64,000 nt of DNA, from the NCBI RefSeq assembly GCF_000317535.1, contig NC_019757.1, forward strand, positions 6,588,501-6,652,500, given 5' to 3'. Within the stretch, counting starts at the first letter, position 1. Every line of letters starts with the position of its first letter. Under the pieces are notes generated by a model, which was not told the DNA's origin, made no database searches, and worked only from the letters and a program-made list of their open reading frames with translations. The translations under genes and the position numbers were made by a program. Origin of the DNA: Cylindrospermum stagnale PCC 7417. GTDB taxonomy: Bacteria > Cyanobacteriota > Cyanobacteriia > Cyanobacteriales > Nostocaceae. This document shows positions 1-9,007 of the stretch, piece after piece.

Positions 1-63
1 TGCATCATCTATTGCGACTAGTTGCGCTGATTTCCCATAAGCTTTGAACTCAAAAACAAGCAT
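1..63 (-). CDS. tnpB: TnpB (IS200/IS605-type, OrfB) N-terminus, partial at window edge
   Basis: The first 21 codons on the minus strand read MLVFEFKAYGKSAQLVAIDD, the usual N-terminus of cyanobacterial IS200/IS605 TnpB (RNA-guided nuclease/accessory transposase). A good ribosome site, AGGAGG, lies at 71-78 just upstream of the ATG at 61-63. The rest of the gene is outside the window, so I cannot say whether it is intact. The family call rests on these few residues and on the hairpin typical of the element end at 161-181. Confidence 0.65.
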   Translation of the reverse strand, partial: MLVFEFKAYGKSAQLVAIDDA

Positions 64-386
64 TAGTTATACCTCCTAATCTTATACTACCATAGTTGGT
101 ATAAAAATTTGGCATTTCAGACAGATTGAATGCGGTTAAAACCGCACGAGTCGCTTATATCTCAGGGCTGAAGCCACTGAGCTTTACGCTTACCGGCTAA
201 TTTGTAAGTTCTCAATCTTTTGATTTGAGTTGGGGGAGAAAAAATTCTCTTTGGCAGTAAATATCTAACTTGGCTATAGGTTTTTGCCAGATAACTCAAC
301 TTTCAATCTCAGTATTAATCAACCTTCTGTGAAATAGTTGAAATTTACCATCGCCCTTCTAACTAATATTCTAGAGGTTGGAGAGT
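64..386. other. Upstream flank of IS200/IS605-type element
   Basis: No gene is seen here. The stretch holds the start region of the partial tnpB, an A/T-rich part, a small palindrome (TGCGGTTAAAACCGCA, 131-146) and the IS-end hairpin. The ribosome site GGAGAG at 379-385 belongs to the following gene. Confidence 0.4.
161..181. repeat. IS200/IS605-type end hairpin
   Basis: CTCAG and CTGAG arms enclose a nested GGC-TGAA-GCC stem, followed by CTTTACGC. This arrangement is typical of the imperfect subterminal hairpins that TnpA(REP/IS200) recognises at cyanobacterial IS200/IS605 ends. It lies about 100 bp upstream of the partial tnpB and is probably its left end. No tnpA is visible in the window. 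Confidence 0.45.
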
Positions 387-1638
387 ATGCAAGGATTGAG
401 GCGATCGCTCTTTTTTATCACCTTACCCATAGTCACACTGGGGTGTCTTGCATCTATAGACACCGCCGAAGGGCAGATAACTCCTGATAATAGTCTCGGT
501 GCTGAAAAGTCAGTAGTCAACTCAAATACCAACATTGACCGAATTAATGGCGGTGCGCGTCGGGGGGCGAACCTATTTCATAGTTTTCAGGAATTCAATG
601 TACGTGAAGGACGAGCAGCATTATTTTCCAATCCGGCGGGAATAGAAAATGCTCAAAATCTAGATATCTTAGGAAAGAGTGCTGTCTGTGCGGGAATTGG
701 AGCAACCAAAACTTGTGGTAAACGAACATCAAATTTCGGATCTGTTGAGAGCAAAGCAGGTGACGTTACGCTCAATGCTCTGGGAATATTAACTATACAG
801 GGTAGCCAAGTTGAAAATAATGTCAATCCTGATGCGATCGGCCAGGGTGGTGATATTAACATTCAAGCTGGCTCTATCTTTTTAACCAATGGCGCTCAAC
901 TATCCACCAATACTTATGGAAAGGGAAATGCTGGCAATATAGTGATTAAAGCTTCTGACAGTGTAACAGCAGCTACTAATAGTTTGATATTGAGCAATAT
1001 AGGAAACTCTCAGAGACGACCAGCAGAAGGCAAGGTTGGTAGTATTGTGATTGAAGCGGGAACAGTTTCTTTAACCGATAATGCCCAATTGCAAGCTGGG
1101 ATATGGTCTGGCGGTCGAGGAAAACCTGGAATTGTCTCTGTGAAGGCGGTAAAATCCATCTCGTTTACTGGCATAGATACTGGCATATTCAGCGATGTAG
1201 AATTTGGGGCAGTAGGTGATGGTAGTCCGATTCATCTTTCCGCAGATTCAGTTTCTTTCACTGATGGTGCTGTTCTCAAGGCTATTAATGCTGGTCAAGG
1301 AAATGCTGGCAGTATAGTAGTCAAAGCAACTGATAGTTTTTCCGCAGCTAAGAGTTTGATCTGGACGCGGTGGCTTACCACCTAGCCCAAATGAAGCTAC
1401 TAGCGGTGATGCTGTGCGAGTTGATTTAGTCGAGCCTGCACCTGGGGAAAGTAGGGGAGCAGGGGAGCAGAGGGGCCGGGGGGCAGAGGAGAAAACTAAA
1501 TCTTCAGTTTCTAAACCAATTGTGCCTGCCCAAGGATGGATATTTGACAAAAATGGTGAAGTGATGCTCACAGCTTACAACCCCACAGGCACAGGTTCGC
1601 AACGTCCCCTCAATTCAGAGGCCTGTCCAGTACCTTGA
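387..1638 (+). pseudogene. Filamentous haemagglutinin N-terminal domain protein (TpsA-like), degraded
   Basis: The product begins with a signal-like segment (IVTLGCLASIDTAEGQ). It continues with the haemagglutination/TPS motifs (NIDRINGG, LFHSFQEFNV, ALFSNPAGIEN) that guide secretion through a TpsB pore. After FSNPAGIEN the expected conserved NLFLINP/GI.FG section is missing, and the frame jumps to C-terminal repeats, so there is an internal deletion. The frame stops at 1385. The usual C-terminal segment (GRGGLPPSP...VDLVEP...QGWIFDKNGEVMLTAY) continues in another frame to 1638, so there is also a frameshift near 1365. A G-rich low-complexity insert (GAGEQRGRGAEE) sits at 1449-1492. The ATG at 387 has a GGAGAG site and is preferred over an upstream TTG. 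It cannot be functional as read. Confidence 0.75.
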
Positions 1639-1763
1639 AGGGGAGCAGGGGAGAGTGACAGAAAAATCAGCTTTTTAAGCATCTCTGTTGGAGGAAGAGG
1701 TTTGAAGAGGTATCAAGATAATATAAGTATTCTTATAGAAAATATTGACAAGGAAGACAGAGT

Positions 1764-3606
1764 ATGTATGTCAAACTGTCTAACTTAGTTCAGAGATTGC
1801 AGAATTTAGTTAAAAAACTATACACCAAGCGATCGCCTAAATTAGGCAAATGGCGATCGCTCTTTCTATTAATACTTTTATTTGTCCTCTCCTTAAGCAT
1901 TCCCCTGGTTGCTCAACAAGTCTGGGCATCAACCCCCATCATTCAAACTCAACAAAATCCCTTACAGCTGGTAGAACAAGGTAAAAAACTTTACGCCGCT
2001 GGACAGTTTCAAGAAGCCGCTTTAGTTTGGCAACAAACGGCTGAAGCTTTTGCTGCTCAAGGGAATAAGCTCAATCAGGCAATGGCTTTGAGTCATCTTT
2101 CCCTCACCCAGCAGCGACTAGGCAAGTGGGATGAAGCAAAATTGGCGATCGCTACTAGCCTCAAACTCCTAGAAACCCAGGAAAAAACACCAGCACAACG
2201 CCGCATCCAGGCGCAAACATTCGACATTCAAGGACAGCTACAACTAGCGATGGGGCGATCGCAAACAGCCCTAAAAACTTGGCAACAGGCATCTGATATA
2301 TATAAAAATATCGGCAATAAACAGGGAATCATCCAGAGTCAGATTAACCAAGCCCAGGCAATGGAAGAATTAGGGCTTTACCCAAGAGCTTGTGAGACAT
2401 TACTAGAAGCTTTAGAACTTAAGCTGCTATCACCAAGCTGAATTATCCACCGAAGCCAACACCAGCACCAAGGCACAACTGAATTTACTCAGTCTCTTCA
2501 TCCAGACTCAACAATGGTCTAATATCCCCACCCTACTGCCTAAAATTCAGTCCCAGCTTAATAAACTGCCAATGAGTCATGGAGCCATCTATGCTCAACT
2601 CAACTTGGCGCAAAATATGATGTGTCTCCAATCAGCACTGAATCCACAACCATCAAAACTGCCATCTCCCCTACTTCAACAGTGTCGTGCAACCCAAAGA
2701 ACAGTAACTAGCGCTGGGGGTAATAGTTTGCGATCGGCACTGATTCCTACTTGGGAAGATCTTGCCAAAATTGTCACCACCGCACGTAACCAAGCTCAAG
2801 TTTTGCAAGACAACCAAGCGCAAGCCTACGCTTTGGGTTGTTTAGGAGCAGTTTATCAACAAATTGGAGACATCCCAAATGCTCAAAGGTTGACCGAACA
2901 GGCTTTGCAGCTAGCTTCATCCTTCGATGCACCACACATTGCCTATCGTTGGCAATGGCAATTAGGACGACTGCGACGAATTCAGGAAAACCAACAAGGA
3001 GCCATCAGCGCTTACACAACCGCCTTTGAAACTGAAATTGCCGAAACAAGAAAACTTAGAACACTACACTACAAAAGTTACCCAAGAGCAATTAGAAAGC
3101 AACGTAAAACAACTAATAGCTCTTCTCAACGATAAAACACGCTTTCCCAATGAAATTCAAGAGTCATCCCAACAAATATACGAATGGTTAATGCGACCAG
3201 TACAAACAAAGCTAGTTGATAGTCAAATCAAAACCTTAGTATTTGTATTGGATGGAGTATTACGAAATATTCCTATGGCAGTCCTCTATGATCGCCCCAG
3301 TCGGGAATATTTAGTACAAAAATATGCCCTAGTTATCACCCCTGGTCTTCAACTGATCAGTCCTCGCCCTTTAGCAGATGTCCGCCTAAATGCTATGATT
3401 GCTGGCATAAGTGAACAGCGGACTTTTCCGGAAGAAAATCAGTTATTTTCTAGACTTAACTTTGTAGCTGATGAATTAGGAAAAATTGAGAAGCAATTAC
3501 CGAACAGTGAAAAATTACTGGATCAGGCTTTTCTCAAAGCTACGCTGCAAGAGCATCTAGCAAATGCCAAATACACTATTGTTCACTTAGCAACTCATGG
3601 AGAGTT
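1764..3606 (+). pseudogene. TPR-CHAT domain protein, degraded and cut by a MITE
   Basis: A membrane or signal segment (about residues 30-52, LFLLILLFVLSLSIPLV) precedes TPR repeats. The reading frame breaks at 2441 and continues in a second frame (about 2442-3029, TPR) and a third (about 3026-3606, CHAT caspase-like domain). The third frame ends at VHLATHGEF, which contains the catalytic-type His. A MITE then interrupts the CHAT domain, and the catalytic Cys part is not recognisable downstream; joining the flanks across the element gives about 20 further residues to a stop at 3819. TPR-CHAT genes commonly neighbour haemagglutinin genes in Nostocales, so this and the previous gene are probably relics of one secretion/surveillance locus. 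Confidence 0.75.
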
Positions 3607-3762
3607 TAAGAGGATGTCTGAGAAGTTGTTAGTGATAAATCAAACACTGGTAGATCCCCCTAAATCCCCCTTAAAAAGGGGGACTTTGACTCTTGTTCCC
3701 CCCTTTTTAAGGGGGGATAGGGGGGATCTCGATCAATTTTGATACTTTTCAGACATCCTCTT
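3607..3762. mobile_element. MITE, copy 1 (TIR AGAGGATGTCTGA)
   Basis: The left end TAAGAGGATGTCTGAGAAG matches the reverse complement of the right end CTTTTCAGACATCCTCTTA with one mismatch. TA lies outside both ends, as expected of IS630/Tc1-type TA target duplication. The interior folds through complementary C-rich and G-rich tracts (3655-3726) and ends with GATCTCGATCAATTTTGAT. A second copy with the same ends and the same inner motif is at 59165-59315. No transposase is encoded. It splits the CHAT reading frame. Confidence 0.75.
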
Positions 3763-4327
3763 AGAAATGCTCGCTTTTCTTCAAGAAAAGCTGAATACTC
3801 CCGAAAAGGAGCGAATTGACAAACCTATAAAGTGTAATAATTGCTTAAATTCAGGGCAAGATTTTTGATTAATCTCAGCACAATGCTTGATACCTACCAA
3901 AAGGTTATCGTTTGTAGAAAAATTAAAAGTTAAAAATTTAATATATTATATTGATTACTATTACAGGAAAAGCCTGCCGACTGGAATATTTTTAGAAAAT
4001 AAATGATCTGACTTAGGATTTACCCGCTAAGATTACTGTTTGAGACATTCGTTTTGGAAATGGGTAGTGCTCCCCCCAGAAATCCCCATTATTCTGTAAA
4101 ACGGATAAATTTGGAAGCAAGCTAATCCTTGTAGATAGAATGTTTCCCAGTTATCAGACTCATTCTAATACAAATTTTATCTGAGGCTGCACAGAATGAT
4201 GAAATCAATTTGATTATCCATCTTTATCTGCGTTTATCTGCGTTTATCTGCGGTTAATTCTTTTTCATATCTTATTCTATGCAACTTCATATCAATTTAG
4301 TATAACTGTACTAATCATCGTCATCAG
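3763..4327. other. Gene-free stretch
   Basis: No convincing gene is seen. It contains the leftover CHAT-gene flank (to about 3819), A/T-rich sequence, and a short tandem repeat built on TTTATCTGCG at about 4220-4252. No terminator or tRNA was recognised. Confidence 0.4.
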
Positions 4328-4560
4328 ATGCCGTTAAAAAACCGCGTCTATATCTGTCCCAAATCTGGTCATATAGAAGACAGAGACTTAAACGCGGCGA
4401 AAAATATACAACGATGGTTTGATGGAACTTTATTCCTATTCGTTCAGAAACGGTGAGTTCCACCGTGTCAACCTGTGAAGTAGACAAACCTCTCAAGAGT
4501 CATCTTGAGACTACAATGAAACAGGAAGTAAACACCGAAGAAAATGTTTTACAGAACGGT
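4328..4560 (+). pseudogene. TnpB C-terminal remnant (IS200/IS605 type)
   Basis: The frame from 4328 gives VYICPKSGHIEDRDLNAAKN, the C-terminal zinc-ribbon/RuvC-III end of TnpB (GHIEDRDLNAAKN), and then stops at 4453. The usual tail (VSSTVSTCEVDKP, then MKQEVNTEE) continues in the next frame up to about 4560. The second CxxC half is degenerate (CPKSG). The RuvC-I and RuvC-II parts are absent, so only the last fifth of the gene survives, with a frameshift. Confidence 0.65.
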
Positions 4561-4666
4561 AGAAGAAAATTTAGTTTGTATTACATACAATTGCAAACTG
4601 CTGTATTATTCAGCCGTTCACCAACAGAGATACAACATTACCAATTTTCCCTATCTCCGTCTTTGC

Positions 4667-5068
4667 CTACGCAGGAATCAACACTGTATCAATGACGTGA
4701 ATAACACCGTTATCAGCAGTAATATCAGGCTGGGTAACATTGGCGTCATTTACCTTCACGCCTTGAGAAGCGTCAATGCTCACATCTGAACCTTCAATGG
4801 TGTGAGCAGAATTCAGCTTAACAACGTCAGATGACAGCACCCTACCGGCAACAACATGATAAGTCAGGATTCTCTGAAGTCTGGGAATATCTTGAAGCAA
4901 TGCATCTACTGTACCTTGTGGTAGTTTAGAAAAGGCCTCATCAGTAGGCGCAAAAACGGTGAATGGACCTTCACCTTTAAGAGTATCTTCCAAATTAGCC
5001 GCTTGGATTGCAGCAATTAGAGTGTTGAAAGAGCCAGCATTAGCAGCGGTATCAATTATGTCAGCCAT
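4667..5068 (-). CDS. Fasciclin (FAS1) domain protein
   Basis: A 133-residue single FAS1 domain. The H1 motif [11 protein letters not shown] is at residues 36-46, the central YH pair at 70-71, and the H2-like motif [13 protein letters not shown] ends the protein. FAS1 proteins act in adhesion or at the cell surface, but this one starts directly with [14 protein letters not shown] and has no signal peptide, like many short cyanobacterial homologues. It stands alone and is divergent from the transporter operon with 240 bp between them. No clear Shine-Dalgarno is seen. The family is certain; its role is not. Confidence 0.9.
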   Translation of the reverse strand: MADIIDTAANAGSFNTLIAAIQAANLEDTLKGEGPFTVFAPTDEAFSKLPQGTVDALLQDIPRLQRILTYHVVAGRVLSSDVVKLNSAHTIEGSDVSIDASQGVKVNDANVTQPDITADNGVIHVIDTVLIPA

Positions 5069-5308
5069 GTTTTTAACCTAGTGGGTAGATGGGATTTCCC
5101 AATGAGCACCGAAACAAGCTTATCCACTAAGTTGCTGCCAAAAAAGCACCCATAGATAGAGGAATCGGCTGAGAAAAAGCTTCATGATTTCCTCCCCTAG
5201 ACAGCAGCAGAGACAATTCAATTATTTAACTATCTTGAAATCTACTAGGAAGCTTTACCTTTGCATGGTCAAATTAAAATAATTCCCTAGATAGATGATT
5301 ATTGATCC
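5069..5308. promoter_or_regulatory. Divergent intergenic region (fasciclin / amino-acid ABC operon)
   Basis: This 240-bp spacer between two divergently transcribed genes must hold both promoters. I searched by eye for an NtcA site (GTA-N8-TAC) and saw none. No clear hairpin or riboswitch is visible. Confidence 0.35.
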
Positions 5309-6553
5309 ATGAAAAGACCTGCGGCGCTGACAACTACATTCTTAGCTACTTGTACTATGCTGCTTACAGCTTGCGGTGGCGCTAACAACGGCACAAATTC
5401 TGTAAATAATAGCCCAAACATCACTACAACTAAAACCCCAGGAACAACGGGTGTATCTGCTGCTATCCCCATCGGTATCGCTTTCGCCCAGACTAGCAAT
5501 GTAGCATTACTCGGTCAAGAGCAAGTTGCCGGGGCCAAAATAGCCGAGAAGTATTTTAATGATCAAGGTGGAATCAACGGCACTCCCATTAAATTGGTAT
5601 TTCAAGACACCAGCGGTGATGAGGCAGGAGCGATTAATGCTTTTCAAACCTTAATCAATAAAGATAAAGTTATTGGTATTGTCGGCCCAACTTTATCACA
5701 GCAAGCTTTTAGCGCTGACCCCGTTGCTGAACGTGCCAAAGTACCAGTTCTTGGCGCATCTAATACTGCTAATAAAATTCCCGAAATTGGTGATTATGTG
5801 GCTCGTGTATCTGCGCCAGTTTCCATCGTCGCTCCTAATTCAGTCAAAGCCGCACTCAAGCAAAATCCCCAGATTAAAAAAGTTGTAGTTCTCTACGCCC
5901 AAAATGATGCCTTTAGTAAGTCAGAAACAGAGATTTTCCAGAAAACAGTTAAGGATCAAGGGCTGGAATTGCTAACAGTGCAAAAGTTCCAAACCAGCGA
6001 CACAGACTTTCAAAGCCAAGCCACTAATACAATTAACCTCAAACCAGATTTAATCATTATTTCTGGTTTAGCTGCGGATGGCGGTAACTTGGTGCGACAA
6101 CTGCGGGAACTAGGTTATAAAGGCTTAATTGTTGGCGGTAATGGCATGAACACCTCAAATATATTCCCAGTATGTAAAGCGCTTTGCGATGGTGTATTGA
6201 TTGCTCAAGCTTACAGTCCAGAGCATCCTGGTGAGATTAACAAAGTATTTCGCAAAGCTTATGTTGAGCAATACAAAAAAGAACCACCCCAATTTAGTGC
6301 CCAAGCTTTTGCAGCAGTACAGGTGTATGTAGATGCTCTCCAGACTTTAGATAAAAAGAGCAAAGTAAATAAATTACCATTGCCGCAATTACGCACAGAA
6401 TTGAATAAGCAGATCCTCGCCGGAAAATATAATACACCCTTGGGTGAAATTGCCTTTACACCCATAGGTGAAGTAATTCAAAAAGATTTCTATGTTGCCC
6501 AAATTAAGATTGATAAAGACGGAAATAAAGGAAAATTCTCATTCGTAAAATAG
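5309..6553 (+). CDS. ABC transporter substrate-binding lipoprotein, branched-chain/neutral amino acid type
   Basis: A 414-residue periplasmic-binding protein of the Leu/Ile/Val (type I) family. The lipoprotein signal ends in the lipobox LTAC with Cys22, so it should be anchored on the periplasmic face of the membrane. Family features include IGIAFAQTSNVALLGQEQ, FNDQGGINGTPIKLVFQD and VIGIVGPTLSQQA. It is the first gene of an operon with two LivH/LivM permeases and two LivG/LivF ATPases. By analogy with the Anabaena Nat systems it should bind neutral or hydrophobic amino acids, but the ligand cannot be read from sequence. Confidence 0.92.
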   Translation: MKRPAALTTTFLATCTMLLTACGGANNGTNSVNNSPNITTTKTPGTTGVSAAIPIGIAFAQTSNVALLGQEQVAGAKIAEKYFNDQGGINGTPIKLVFQDTSGDEAGAINAFQTLINKDKVIGIVGPTLSQQAFSADPVAERAKVPVLGASNTANKIPEIGDYVARVSAPVSIVAPNSVKAALKQNPQIKKVVVLYAQNDAFSKSETEIFQKTVKDQGLELLTVQKFQTSDTDFQSQATNTINLKPDLIIISGLAADGGNLVRQLRELGYKGLIVGGNGMNTSNIFPVCKALCDGVLIAQAYSPEHPGEINKVFRKAYVEQYKKEPPQFSAQAFAAVQVYVDALQTLDKKSKVNKLPLPQLRTELNKQILAGKYNTPLGEIAFTPIGEVIQKDFYVAQIKIDKDGNKGKFSFVK

Positions 6554-6560
6554 GTTGTAC

Positions 6561-7511
6561 ATGGATATAAATTTGTTTGTGCAACAATTGTTAAATGGGT
6601 TATCTATTGGTAGCGTCTATGCAATTTTTGCCTTGGGATATACCCTGGTTTATTCCATTTTGGGTATCATTAATTTAGCTCATGGGGCAATTTTTACTCT
6701 GGGTGCATATTTTACATATACACTCATGGGTGGTACTTTTGGATTTAACGGCTTGTTGGCTAATGCAGCTTTGCCAATACAATTACCATTTGCCGTAGCC
6801 TTGATTTTAGGAAGTAGCTTGGCGGGATTAGTAGGGGTGGGGATGGAACGCATCGCCTTTCAACCTCTGCGTCGTCAAGGATCTGACCCCTTGCTGACAG
6901 TTGTTTCTAGCTTGGGTGTGGCGGTGGTAATTGTCAACTTAATCCAGTATTTAGTAGGCGCAGAAAGTTACACTTTTCCCGCCAATACTTACGGAAATTT
7001 ACCCCCAGCGATTAACTTTGGCAGCATCGATCATCCAATTCCTATTCGTAGCGTCCAGGTAGTAATTTTTGCTGTTTCGGTGGTGATTGTCTCTATCCTC
7101 ACCTATTTTATTAATCGTACTAAATATGGTAAGGCGATGCAAGCGATCGCAGAAGATCCAGTGACTGCGAGTTTGTTAGGAATTAATACAGATCGTTTTA
7201 TTATCTTGACATTCTTTATCAGCAGTTTCTTAGCAGGAATGGCAGGAACTTTGGTTGCTTCTAGTGTCAGCATTGCTGGGCCATATTTCGGTATTGCTTT
7301 CGGATTACGGGGTTTAGCAGTAATTGTTTTAGGTGGTTTAGGTAGTATTCCCGGTGCAGTATTGGGAGGTTTACTTATTGGATTGGTAGAGGCGTTTGTT
7401 CCTGCTGATTACTCTGGCTATAAAGATGCTGTAGCCTTTGGCATACTGTTTATTATGCTGTTAGTTAGACCCCAAGGTTTGCTAGGACGTCGGTTTATAC
7501 AGAAGGTGTAG
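6561..7511 (+). CDS. livH: Branched-chain amino acid ABC transporter permease (LivH family)
   Basis: An integral membrane protein of about 316 residues with eight or so hydrophobic segments. It shows LivH-type signatures: GLSIGSVYAIFALGYTLVY near the N-terminus, INLAHGAIFTLGAY, and the EAA-like cytoplasmic loop AMQAIAEDPVTASLLGIN that contacts the ATPase. I take ATG at 6561, 8 bp after the upstream stop, rather than the TTG at 6555. It should form the membrane pore with the LivM protein encoded next. Confidence 0.92.
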   Translation: MDINLFVQQLLNGLSIGSVYAIFALGYTLVYSILGIINLAHGAIFTLGAYFTYTLMGGTFGFNGLLANAALPIQLPFAVALILGSSLAGLVGVGMERIAFQPLRRQGSDPLLTVVSSLGVAVVIVNLIQYLVGAESYTFPANTYGNLPPAINFGSIDHPIPIRSVQVVIFAVSVVIVSILTYFINRTKYGKAMQAIAEDPVTASLLGINTDRFIILTFFISSFLAGMAGTLVASSVSIAGPYFGIAFGLRGLAVIVLGGLGSIPGAVLGGLLIGLVEAFVPADYSGYKDAVAFGILFIMLLVRPQGLLGRRFIQKV

Positions 7512-7568
7512 TTAATTTAGGGTTTTGGATTAATCCAGAATCCTAAATCTTAAGTTGTAAATATCTCC

Positions 7569-8504
7569 ATGACTGAATTTTTCTCTACTTACGGTTCTCT
7601 AATTGTCTCTATGGTGTTGGGGGCATTGCTGGGATTATCATTGTACTTACCTTTGATGACAGGGCAATTGTCTTTAGCCAGCCCTGGATTTTATGCTTTA
7701 GGTGGGTATATTGCGGCAATTCTCTCCACAAAAGTTTTTACATCTAGCAGTAGTTCATTCCCGATTTACCTACTGTTATTAGAGATGGTAATTGCTGGGT
7801 TAGTCACTGGTTTATTGGGCGTTGTCGTGGGAATTCCGGCATTAAGATTGCGGGGAATTTATTTGGCAATTGCTACTATCGCTTTTGTCGAAGTTTTGCG
7901 CGTCCTTTCCCTTAACCTGGATATTACTGGCGGTGCTGTCGGGATTTTTGGCATTCCCCAACCATTTCAAACACCAATTGAATATTTGTGGATTGCCTTG
8001 CCATTATTAATAATTAGTATGGTGCTACTTTACCGCTTAGAACGGATTCGTGTAGGCAGGGCATTTACAGCCATTCGTGAAGATGAACTAGCAGCGGGGG
8101 CGATGGGAATTGACCCTACCTACTACAAAGTTTTAGCTTTCAGTTTAGGGGCAATTTTAGCCGGGATTGTCGGTGCTATTAGCGCCCATTTTCTTAATAC
8201 CTGGAATGCGCGTCAAGGTACTTTTGACGCTAGTATTATTTACCTAACTTTTGTGTTAATTGGTGGTTCAAGAACTTTTTTGGGTTCGGTATTAGGGGGG
8301 ATGGTATTTACAGCTTTGCCAGAAGTTTTAAGAAATTTAGCTGACACAGGGGGGTTACCCAATTGGTTAGCACAATTCTTGCGAGATGGGAGATTAATTA
8401 TTTTTGGTTCACTAATCGTCATCGGCACAATCTTTTTTCCCCAAGGACTGGTAACTCCCGATATCTTTAAAAGACGACACAAAATAAAAGATAGGCAAAG
8501 ATGA
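7569..8504 (+). CDS. livM: Branched-chain amino acid ABC transporter permease (LivM family)
   Basis: A 311-residue multi-pass membrane protein, partner of the LivH permease. Family features are GQLSLASPGFYALGGYIAA, the central LRLRGIYLAIATIAFVE, and the ATPase-contacting loop GRAFTAIREDELAAGAMGID. The ATG lies 57 bp after livH. Its stop overlaps the next start as ATGA, so translation of the next gene is probably coupled. Confidence 0.92.
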   Translation: MTEFFSTYGSLIVSMVLGALLGLSLYLPLMTGQLSLASPGFYALGGYIAAILSTKVFTSSSSSFPIYLLLLEMVIAGLVTGLLGVVVGIPALRLRGIYLAIATIAFVEVLRVLSLNLDITGGAVGIFGIPQPFQTPIEYLWIALPLLIISMVLLYRLERIRVGRAFTAIREDELAAGAMGIDPTYYKVLAFSLGAILAGIVGAISAHFLNTWNARQGTFDASIIYLTFVLIGGSRTFLGSVLGGMVFTALPEVLRNLADTGGLPNWLAQFLRDGRLIIFGSLIVIGTIFFPQGLVTPDIFKRRHKIKDRQR

Positions 8505-9004
8505 AGAAACGCAAAAGAATTCGCTCTTTATTTATAGCTTTGATTGCTGTGCTTTTTTTATGCACTACAACCCAAGCCCAACCAGTTACACCGTTATCAA
8601 GTACTTCAATTAATGCTGATTACGTCAGGGCATTATTTACGGCTGATAAATTCTTATCCGCATGGAAAAATAGAAATGTAGAAGCAGGACTTGCGCTTTT
8701 GTCGCCAGAAATTAAAAATAAAGTACCTAACGACCAATTGGCTAGTTATATTTCAGGAACATCTAGCCCCAGTCATGCAGCTTTTGAGATTAAGTCTGGG
8801 AGAAAGATAGCAAATAATAGATATACTTTTGAAGTGAAACTTTATGAATATCTTTACTCAGCAATACCTGAATCTCAAACTTGGAATTGTCCCCAGTTAG
8901 CAAAAATTATTCTCGTTAAAATGGGGGTTGATAACCCAAAGTTCCGGGTTGGAAATTGGTTGGTTAATGAACTACCTGCACCTTGTGAATTAATAGTGCG
9001 CTAA
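8501..9004 (+). CDS. Secreted protein of unknown function inside the amino-acid ABC operon
   Basis: A 167-residue protein with a clear signal peptide (KKRKRIRSLFIALIAVLFL, cleavage near TTQAQ). The mature part resembles a small NTF2-like fold (YVRALFTADKFLSAWKNRNVEAGLALLS), though I cannot prove this by eye. It has two cysteines (WNCPQL and APCEL) that could pair in the periplasm. Its ATG overlaps the livM stop by 4 bp and livG starts 3 bp after its stop, so it is a true operon member. It may accompany the transporter in the periplasm, but no function is known to me. Confidence 0.75.
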   Translation: MKKRKRIRSLFIALIAVLFLCTTTQAQPVTPLSSTSINADYVRALFTADKFLSAWKNRNVEAGLALLSPEIKNKVPNDQLASYISGTSSPSHAAFEIKSGRKIANNRYTFEVKLYEYLYSAIPESQTWNCPQLAKIILVKMGVDNPKFRVGNWLVNELPAPCELIVR

Positions 9005-9007
9005 ACA

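Noticed and set aside
3026-3742. CHAT frame read to its stop at 3742 as a complete C-terminus
   Set aside because: The last 45 codons come from the MITE, not from the CHAT protein.
5069-5308. NtcA-type site (GTA-N8-TAC) before the amino-acid transporter
   Set aside because: Looked for because such operons can be nitrogen-regulated, but no match was found by eye.
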